Part shown: piece after piece, positions 13,606 to 19,490 of the stretch
Layout: every line of letters begins with the position of its first letter
Position numbering within the stretch: position 1 is the stretch's first letter
Assembly (NCBI GenBank): GCA_003132865.1
Contig: PKYZ01000862.1
Span: 1 to 19,490, forward strand
Origin: Bryobacterales bacterium
Lineage (GTDB): Bacteria > Acidobacteriota > Terriglobia > Bryobacterales > Bryobacteraceae
Direction of reading: 5' to 3'
DNA length: 19,490 nucleotides
Made by a program: the position numbers and the translations under genes
The notes under the pieces: model-generated
The model's database searches: none
Told to the model about the DNA's origin: nothing
Seen by the model: the letters and a program-made list of their open reading frames with translations, nothing else

Positions 13606-13614
13606 CTACGCCAG

Positions 13615-14628
13615 TCAGAACACCACTACGGCGCGGCCTAGAATCTCGCCTTGGCGCATCCTTTCAAATACCGCGGGCGCCTGATCGAGCGAGTGCCTTT
13701 CGATGTGGGCGCGCCCCACTCCCGATTGGGCCAAGCGGAAGACTTCATCCAGGTCGGCGCGGGCGCCGAGATAGCTGCCCCGGATAGAGATACCCTTCAG
13801 GACCGTATCCACGATTGGCAATTCATATTGATTTGTCGAGAGGCCCGATGTGATCAGGGTGCCGGTGCGTTTGAGCGACCGGAAAGCCTGTTGAATCGCC
13901 GCGGGCGAGCCGGTCAGGACGATGGCCGCGTCTGCGCCGCCCCACTGCTTCTGCAGCGTGCGGCCGGCGCTCTCGGCCGCGAGCGCCAGATCGGCGCCGA
14001 GGGATCGCGCCATTTCCAGCTTGCTTTCCGAGACATCCACGGCGGCCACGCGCAAGCCCAGATGCCGCGCGTACTGTATGGCCAAGTGGCCCAATCCGCC
14101 CATGCCAAACAGCGCGACGGATTGTCCCGGCCGCAATCCGGCTTCGCGGAGCGCGCCGTAGGCGGTCCAGCCGGCGCAGCACAGTGGGGCGGCTTCGGCG
14201 GCCGGGAGCGCATCCGGCACGCGGACCAGGAACGGCGCAGGCACTACAGCATAGCCGGCTAGCACGCCATTTACGGTATAACCGAAATTGAGCTGCCGCG
14301 GGCAGAAGCGCTCGCGGCCGGACAGGCATAGTTCGCAAGCGCTGCAGGTCGACGCCAGGAACGTGATGCCGGCGCGATCGCCGACGGCGAAGCCCTCGAC
14401 GCCCGCACCCAACGCCTCCACGCGGCCGATGCCCTCGTGCCCCAAGGTGAGCGGCAGGAGCGGCAGTTTCTCCAGGGAGGCCACGAACAGATCGGAATGG
14501 CAGAGCCCGCAGGCCTCCATCCTGACGAGCACTTCGCCGGTGCCCGGCTCGGCGACCGGGACGGCGGCCACGGTCACGGCGCCGCGCGGCGCGGTCAGGA
14601 TAGCGGCTGCAGTATGCGACGGAGTCAC
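13615..14628 (-). CDS. Zinc-dependent alcohol dehydrogenase (MDR superfamily)
   Basis: A 337-aa enzyme that would oxidise an alcohol or reduce an aldehyde with NAD(P). ACGLCHSD gives the first catalytic zinc cysteine, TLGHEGIGRV the histidine-glutamate pair, and CSACELCLSGRERFC the four structural-zinc cysteines. APLCCAGWTAYGAL supplies the third catalytic cysteine, and GMGGLGHLAIQYA is the nucleotide-binding glycine motif. All metal ligands are present and the length is normal (about 340). The GTG start at 14626-14628 overlaps the TGA of the persulfide dioxygenase gene (GTGA), so translation is likely coupled. Longer starts run back through the upstream gene and lack conserved sequence. The exact substrate is not readable. 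Confidence 0.9.
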   Translation of the reverse strand: MTPSHTAAAILTAPRGAVTVAAVPVAEPGTGEVLVRMEACGLCHSDLFVASLEKLPLLPLTLGHEGIGRVEALGAGVEGFAVGDRAGITFLASTCSACELCLSGRERFCPRQLNFGYTVNGVLAGYAVVPAPFLVRVPDALPAAEAAPLCCAGWTAYGALREAGLRPGQSVALFGMGGLGHLAIQYARHLGLRVAAVDVSESKLEMARSLGADLALAAESAGRTLQKQWGGADAAIVLTGSPAAIQQAFRSLKRTGTLITSGLSTNQYELPIVDTVLKGISIRGSYLGARADLDEVFRLAQSGVGRAHIERHSLDQAPAVFERMRQGEILGRAVVVF

Positions 14629-16013
14629 GCCACAGCGACCTGCGCCACAGGCAGCCCAGCGGCTTTCCAGGCGTCGAAGCCTCCGGTAACATTTACCACC
14701 TGGCGGAATCCGGCGCGGAGCAGGAGGCTGGCGGCGATGGCGCTGCGATAGCCGCCCTTGCAGTGGACTGCGATGGGGCGGGCCGGGTCCAACTGGTTCA
14801 TTGCGGTTGCGATCCGGTTCAGCGGCAGCAGCAGGGCGCCTTCGATGTGCCCCTCCTCCCATTCGGCCGGGCGCCGCACATCGGCGATCTGCAAAGCCGC
14901 TGCCTCGCGTTGGAGCCGGTCGAGATCTTGCACGGTGATGTGGGGCAACCGCTCGAGCGGCTGGTTGGCGCGTTGCCACGCCTCAATGCCGCCGGCCAGA
15001 TACCCGGCGACGCGCTCGATGCCGACGCGCGCCAGGCGCATGCGCGATTCCGTGGCGCGTTCAGGATTTTCCGCAACCAGCAGCAGGTCGGTTTCCAGGC
15101 CGAGGAGAGCGCCGGCCCAGGACGCGAACTGGCCCGACAGCGGAATGTTCACCGATCCTGGAACGTGACCGGCGCCGAATTGGGTCTCCGGCCGCGTATC
15201 GAGCACGATAGCGCCGGATTGTTGCAGCCGCAGAAGCGCATCGGGCGCGAGCTCCAGCAGGGGCGGCAGCTCGTCCAAGGCGGCGGCGCCGGCACGGTTG
15301 ATCTCGGCATCGCGCGCGAAGTAGGCCGGCCGCTCGGGAAGCGCATCGGTGAGCATGCGGACGAACTCGTCGCGGCTGGCGGCCCGCAGCGCGTAGTTGG
15401 CGACGCGCTGCTCGCCGATGGTGGAAGAGCGCTCGTTACTCATCTGGCGTCCACACAGGGAACCGGCGCCGTGGGCCGGGTAGACACGGAGATCGTCCGG
15501 CAGGCTCAACAGCTTCTGGTGCAGGCTGTCATAGAGCAACCCGGCGAGTTGCTGCGGCGTGTGGTCCGGCGAGAGATCCGGACGGCCCACATCGCCGATA
15601 AACAGCGTGTCGCCGGTGAGCACCGCGAAGGGTTCCGGCGCGCGATCCAGGTCCGCGACCAGGACGCAGATGCTTTCCAGAGTATGGCCAGGCGTTTCGA
15701 GAAACCGCAGGCGGCACTGGCCGAAGCGGATCTCATCGCCCTGGGTGACCGCTACGTGCGGGAACTGCGCGCCAGCCCGCGCGCCCACGTAGATTTTGGC
15801 GCCTGTGCGGGCGGCCAACTCGCGGTGGCCGGAGACGAAATCGGCATGCAGGTGGGTCTCGATCACATGCTCGATGCGCAGGCGGTTTTGGCGCGCGGCT
15901 TCCAGGTAGATTTCGACGTCACGCTGCGGGTCGATGACCGCTGCCACGCCTTCCGAGCCGGCCATATACGAAGCGTGGGAGAGGCAACCGAGATAGAACT
16001 GTTCAAAGTACAT
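14625..16013 (-). CDS. Persulfide dioxygenase-rhodanese fusion (ETHE1/Blh type)
   Basis: A 462-aa protein. The N-terminal 240 residues are a metallo-beta-lactamase fold: THLHADFVSGH (His54, His56, Asp58), ETPGHTLES, LTGDTLFIGDVGRPDL and YPAHGAGSLCGRQ, the set typical of mononuclear-iron persulfide dioxygenases that oxidise glutathione persulfide to sulfite. Two rhodanese domains follow. The first (IVLDTRPETQFGAGHVPG) has lost its catalytic cysteine, its loop reading AENPERA. The second keeps it in HCKGGYRSA. The ATG at 16011-16013 has AAGGAGG about seven bases upstream, a strong ribosome-binding site. The alcohol dehydrogenase gene overlaps by four bases downstream. The likely role is sulfide or persulfide detoxification in the cytoplasm. 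Confidence 0.9.
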   Translation of the reverse strand: MYFEQFYLGCLSHASYMAGSEGVAAVIDPQRDVEIYLEAARQNRLRIEHVIETHLHADFVSGHRELAARTGAKIYVGARAGAQFPHVAVTQGDEIRFGQCRLRFLETPGHTLESICVLVADLDRAPEPFAVLTGDTLFIGDVGRPDLSPDHTPQQLAGLLYDSLHQKLLSLPDDLRVYPAHGAGSLCGRQMSNERSSTIGEQRVANYALRAASRDEFVRMLTDALPERPAYFARDAEINRAGAAALDELPPLLELAPDALLRLQQSGAIVLDTRPETQFGAGHVPGSVNIPLSGQFASWAGALLGLETDLLLVAENPERATESRMRLARVGIERVAGYLAGGIEAWQRANQPLERLPHITVQDLDRLQREAAALQIADVRRPAEWEEGHIEGALLLPLNRIATAMNQLDPARPIAVHCKGGYRSAIAASLLLRAGFRQVVNVTGGFDAWKAAGLPVAQVAVA

Positions 16014-16289
16014 GGGGGCCTCCTTGGGGCCGTTGTAGCCGAGTATAACCGAAGCAGGCGTCCCCAGGAGTGGGGGGACCCAGAGGGTACCCCGGCACCA
16101 CGAGTGCGTGCGCCACACACAGTCGAGAAGTCCGATGGTCTATCCACATATTTATCTGTAGCATGTACAACTATTTGGAAATAAATACGTTGGTTAGTCC
16201 TGTATCTCTAGCCGTAATACGGTAGTCGCTTCACATGAAGGCCGGGCATGGCCTAAACTCGACAAGATTGACGGCAGGAGCTTTCGCGA

Positions 16290-16655
16290 ATGCTTTCGGA
16301 AGCGATGCGCTTCTACGCCGATCCGGACACCGCCACGCGGGCGCTGGCGGCGGCTCGCTGGGGAGAAAGCGTCGAGTGCCTGCATTGCCATTCGAGGGAG
16401 CGCCACTTCTACATCTCGACCCGCCGTATCTGGAAGTGCCGGTCGTGCCGCAAGCAGTTTTCACCCAAGGCCTGGCACGATCTTCGAGGATTCGCCGATC
16501 GGTCTTGACCGTGGCTGATTGCCATCCGGATGGTGGCCAACGCCGAACAGCGGGTCGGCTCGTACAAGCTGCACCGGTTGCTGGGGGTCACTCAAACCAC
16601 CGCGCAGTTCATGTTGCGCCGCATTCGCGTGGCGGTGGAAGCCCGAAAGCCCGCG
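16290..16655 (+). pseudogene. IS1595-type transposase remnant
   Basis: The reading from ATG 16290 gives FYADPDTATRALAAARW, then CLHCH and RRIWKCRSCRKQFS, the zinc-ribbon N-terminus of IS1595-family transposases. The next conserved part, GTIFEDSPIGLD, is readable only in another frame (16474-16510). LIAIRMVANAEQ, YKLHRLLGVTQTTAQF and LRRIRVAV then return to the first frame, with an in-frame TGA at 16506-16508 between them. Similarity ends near 16655, before the DDE-type catalytic core. No terminal inverted repeats or target duplication were found. An old, inactive fragment. Confidence 0.7.
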
Positions 16656-16696
16656 CGCGATAGGAGTGCGGAGATTCATCCGGCTGCTGACCGACA

Positions 16697-16801
16697 TTGG
16701 GGCGGTACCTGGCGGTACCCAAAGCCGCGATTTACGAACTGGATCCGGGGCTGCGGCCGAAGCCCCGGCCCATTACGGGCGAGACGAAGGTCGAGAAATA
16801 G
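16697..16801 (+). pseudogene. Possible C-terminal gene fragment, unknown family
   Basis: In one frame the DNA reads GRYLAVPKAAIYELDP and then GLRPKPRPITGETKVEK before TAG at 16799-16801. Codon use is similar to the neighbouring genes and the proline- and charge-rich end looks like a real protein tail. It follows the transposase remnant and overlaps the last 29 bases of the convergent molybdoenzyme gene. It could equally be a chance frame. Confidence 0.25.
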
Positions 16802-19490
16802 CAGGCGGGAAGTAGAACGCGGATTCTACGGGCCGGACCACCCGGTTCAGCCATAGGGGGCGGCGCAGGTTGTCCGGGCCCGGGGCGGGACGCGCGAGGG
16901 CTTTCCATTTCAGATAGACGGCGTGGGACCGGTTGGTGTCCACGAAGATATCGCCGTAGCGGTCGCCCGCGTCGGCCGGCTCGACGCGCACAAGCTGGTG
17001 CCAGCAGTGCATGCCGCTGACCGGGTCGGGATGCACCGGGAAGGTGATGTTCTGATGCACGCCGGTGTCGCTCCACCAGATGCGCCGTGTGTCGGGGTCG
17101 CGGCTCTCGTAAGGCCCAACTCCGGCGAGCTGGCGCATCTTCCATTGACCCTTGCCGGTTTCCCGCAGATCGACCCAGGCGCTGGTGAGGCGCTCGACCC
17201 GATCCTCCTTATTCACGCGCCAACGGCCGAGGTGGTGGGAGCAGGCGACCACGCCTGGCGCGAGACCTTCGGTGACCCAGGCATGCAGCACGAAATAGCC
17301 GATCTCGGTATGCACCTTGAGTAAGTCGCCGGTGCGAACCCCGCCCAGCTTCCTGGCGTCCACCGGATTGACCCATAGAGGATTCTTGTGGGCGATCTCG
17401 TACAGCGCCTTGGAATTGCCGGAGCGGGTGTGAATCAAGGTGGGAAGACGGAAGATCGGCAGCAGGGTGTAGACGTCGCCGTGGGCGTGTTCGGGCCAAT
17501 CGACGGACGGCATGTATTTAGGGTCGAATTCATCCGCAACGCGATGGATGTGACTGCGGTAATACTCCGGGAGGGCGAACTCCGGCCATTTCCAATCGAC
17601 CAACGTGCGCGAGAAAATCTCCAACTTACGCGACGGAGTGTTATATCCAACCACAGGCTTGCCGTCAACGACGACTCCGACTGACTTACCGTTCTTGGTC
17701 AGGACGCCGTTCTGCGCGGTGCTCGCTTCGGCGAGATCGACTTCCGCCAGTGGTTTCTCATTCAAGCGATATACGTCCTTAGTAACTTCGAACACGCCAC
17801 ACTTACGCATGTACGCAAGAGGCGTCAGTCCTTCTCTGCGGGCAGCTTCGGGCAAGCCGGGCACGGAGTTCTCAAACATCCAGCCGTAGTACTCGTCTAC
17901 GGTGATCTTCCGGCCCGGTTGGTAAGGCGACTCGAACCACTGGCGGATGCCCATGGAGCCATCCGGATCGATGGCCCATGACAACTCGATCCAGAACTCA
18001 TCTTCTTCCCATACTTCTCCGGGGTTGGTTTCGTAAGTGTGTTCCGTTTTCTGGCCCAGCTTCTCGCGATAGACGCGCAGTACGGGCTGGCGGAATCCGA
18101 TCCACTGGCCGGCGTAGGACTCCTGGCTCATCAGGTCGTGGCGCTCGGAGCTGTGCCCCATGGGCAGCACATAGTCGGCATACCAGGCGGTCTCGCTCCA
18201 GGTGGGCGTCATGGCGGCGTGCAAGCCGATCAGTTTTTCGTCGCGCAGGACTTCGATCCAGGAAAAGCCATCCGGGTTGGTCCAGACCGGATTGTAGACG
18301 CGCGTGAAGTAGGCTTCGATGCGGCCGCGCCCTTCCTTAAGGAAATGCGGCAGCAGGAAGGACAACTCGTGGTAGGCGAGAGGCCACTCGGGCGGATAGA
18401 GCAGCTCATTCCAGCGCTTCTGTTGGGGCGGCGTGCCGAAGGGCTTCGGCACGAACTTATTCCAGGCATTCAGATTGTGGCCGCCCTTGGTGCCGACGGA
18501 GCCGGTGAGCGAGTGCAGCAGCATCAGCGCGCGGGCGCATTGCCAGCCGCCAAGATTGCCGGAGGCCGCGCCGCGCCAGAGGTGCGAAGCGAAGCGGCTG
18601 CCGGCTTCAGCAATTTCGCAGGCGGTCTTGACGACGACTTCGGCGCGGACGCCGCTTTCCTTGGCGGCGAACTCGGGCGTGTACTTCGCGTAGTGGCGCT
18701 TGAGCGCGGCGATGAAGGCTTCGAAACTCTGGCCGTGGGCGCGGAAGCCATCGGCTTCGAACTCTTCCCAGTTGGTCCAGTTGCGGACGAAGGCGGCGTC
18801 GAAGCGATTCTCGTCGAGAATCACCTTGGCCATGGCCAGCAGCACAGCCGCTTCCGTGCCGGGATAGGTGGGCATCCAGTAGTCGGCCATGCTGGCGGTG
18901 TTAGACAGGCGCGGATCCATCACCGCGATCTTGGCGCCGGCCATCTTGCCATCGATGATGCGCTGCGCGTGCGGGTTGAAATAGTGGCCGGACTCCAGGT
19001 GCGCCGACATCAGCAGGATGAAGCGCGCGTTGGCGTGGTCGGGCGAGGGGCGGTCAGCGTAATGCCACAGCGCGTAACCGAGGCGCGCGGCGGTGGAGCA
19101 GATATTGGTATGGGAATTGTGTCCGTCGATGCCCCAGGCTTGCAGGGTGCGCTCCATGATGAGATCGTGACCCGGCCGGCCCACGTGATACATGACCTCT
19201 TCGCCGCGGCCTTCCTGGATCGCTTTGCGAATGCGCGCGGCGAAGGTTGCGAGGACTTCGTCCCAAGTGGCGCGCTGCCATTGGCCGCTGCCGCGCGGTC
19301 CGGAGCGCTTCATGGGGTAGAGCACGCGGTCCGGGTCGTCGATCTGGTTGATGACGGCGGGTCCTTTGGCGCACAGTCGGCCGCGGCTGGACGTGTGCAC
19401 GGGATTGCCTTCGAACTTGGCGACCTTCCCGGTTTCCTTGTCGATGTAAGCCAGCAGGCCGCACGAGGATTCGCAGTTGAAGCAGATGGT
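16773..19490 (-). CDS. Molybdopterin oxidoreductase catalytic subunit (DMSO reductase superfamily), 5' end outside window
   Basis: At least 905 codons, open to the right edge. The first residues in the window (CFNCESSCGLL, then RGRLCAKG about 30 residues later) hold the four cysteines of an N-terminal [4Fe-4S] cluster. Then come YHVGRPGHDLIMERT, NSHTNICSTAARLGYALW (its cysteine could be the molybdenum ligand), DRPSPDHANA, KIAVMDPRLSNTASMADYW and later GTKGGHNLNAWN, which bind the two molybdopterins. A C-terminal beta-barrel (HKNPLWVNPVDARKLGG and RTGDLLKVHT) is normal for the superfamily. Any Tat signal would be beyond the edge. The substrate is uncertain: polysulfide, thiosulfate or tetrathionate-like chemistry would fit the nearby persulfide dioxygenase, but this is inference. 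No iron-sulfur or membrane partner is seen downstream. Confidence 0.85.
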   Translation of the reverse strand, partial: TICFNCESSCGLLAYIDKETGKVAKFEGNPVHTSSRGRLCAKGPAVINQIDDPDRVLYPMKRSGPRGSGQWQRATWDEVLATFAARIRKAIQEGRGEEVMYHVGRPGHDLIMERTLQAWGIDGHNSHTNICSTAARLGYALWHYADRPSPDHANARFILLMSAHLESGHYFNPHAQRIIDGKMAGAKIAVMDPRLSNTASMADYWMPTYPGTEAAVLLAMAKVILDENRFDAAFVRNWTNWEEFEADGFRAHGQSFEAFIAALKRHYAKYTPEFAAKESGVRAEVVVKTACEIAEAGSRFASHLWRGAASGNLGGWQCARALMLLHSLTGSVGTKGGHNLNAWNKFVPKPFGTPPQQKRWNELLYPPEWPLAYHELSFLLPHFLKEGRGRIEAYFTRVYNPVWTNPDGFSWIEVLRDEKLIGLHAAMTPTWSETAWYADYVLPMGHSSERHDLMSQESYAGQWIGFRQPVLRVYREKLGQKTEHTYETNPGEVWEEDEFWIELSWAIDPDGSMGIRQWFESPYQPGRKITVDEYYGWMFENSVPGLPEAARREGLTPLAYMRKCGVFEVTKDVYRLNEKPLAEVDLAEASTAQNGVLTKNGKSVGVVVDGKPVVGYNTPSRKLEIFSRTLVDWKWPEFALPEYYRSHIHRVADEFDPKYMPSVDWPEHAHGDVYTLLPIFRLPTLIHTRSGNSKALYEIAHKNPLWVNPVDARKLGGVRTGDLLKVHTEIGYFVLHAWVTEGLAPGVVACSHHLGRWRVNKEDRVERLTSAWVDLRETGKGQWKMRQLAGVGPYESRDPDTRRIWWSDTGVHQNITFPVHPDPVSGMHCWHQLVRVEPADAGDRYGDIFVDTNRSHAVYLKWKALARPAPGPDNLRRPLWLNRVVRPVESAFYFPPAISRPSSRP

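Noticed and set aside
14763..16184. 473-aa plus-strand frame antisense to the persulfide dioxygenase gene
   Set aside because: The minus strand has the complete metallo-beta-lactamase and rhodanese motifs plus a strong ribosome-binding site.

Overview
The window is GC-rich chromosomal DNA from a bacterium. The gene mix (a GH127 family enzyme, a bd-type oxidase without a long Q-loop, many small dispersed GC hairpins, a persulfide dioxygenase-rhodanese fusion) resembles soil Acidobacteria of the Solibacter/Bryobacter kind. That placement is an inference from gene content only. No rRNA or tRNA gene was seen.

Left part (1-5240): a 5'-damaged hypothetical gene; a decayed antitoxin/toxin pair (DUF433 and DUF5615 type) on the minus strand; the two structural genes of a cytochrome bd quinol oxidase (cydA-cydB, overlapping by one base); a minus-strand cluster of two paralogous 64-aa helix-turn-helix proteins and a TIR-like protein; and a plus-strand ribulose-phosphate 3-epimerase homologue with an altered central loop.

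Middle part (5216-12515): a minus-strand pair (alpha/beta hydrolase, then exported GH127 beta-L-arabinofuranosidase-like enzyme), then the most interesting region. A 906-aa protein with DUF4062, NACHT NTPase and C-terminal formylglycine-generating-enzyme/C-type-lectin-fold domains is followed by an avd remnant and a reverse transcriptase remnant. This is the architecture of a diversity-generating retroelement (DGR) whose target is a NACHT protein. The target gene is intact. avd carries a 5-bp tandem duplication that breaks its frame and a second lesion near its end. The reverse transcriptase is cut off before its catalytic motif, exactly at a dispersed double-hairpin repeat, and no template repeat is visible. 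The DGR machinery therefore looks dead and the target frozen. A 5'-truncated HExxH metalloprotease-like gene follows, enclosed by two identical 45-bp copies of the repeat in inverted orientation.

The double-hairpin repeats (7208, 8024, 8097, 10928, 11639, 12280, 12361, with a related single hairpin at 13582) change sequence between copies but keep their stems paired. They lie at gene ends, at a gene break and inside one reading frame.

Right part (12516-19490): a rhomboid protease with an N-terminal zinc ribbon and a small exported lysine-rich peptide (plus strand). On the minus strand, a persulfide dioxygenase-rhodanese fusion overlaps a zinc alcohol dehydrogenase by four bases. An IS1595-type transposase remnant follows, and then a large molybdopterin oxidoreductase that runs off the right edge. 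The persulfide dioxygenase and the molybdoenzyme hint at sulfur or respiratory redox chemistry, but the substrate of the latter cannot be read from the sequence.
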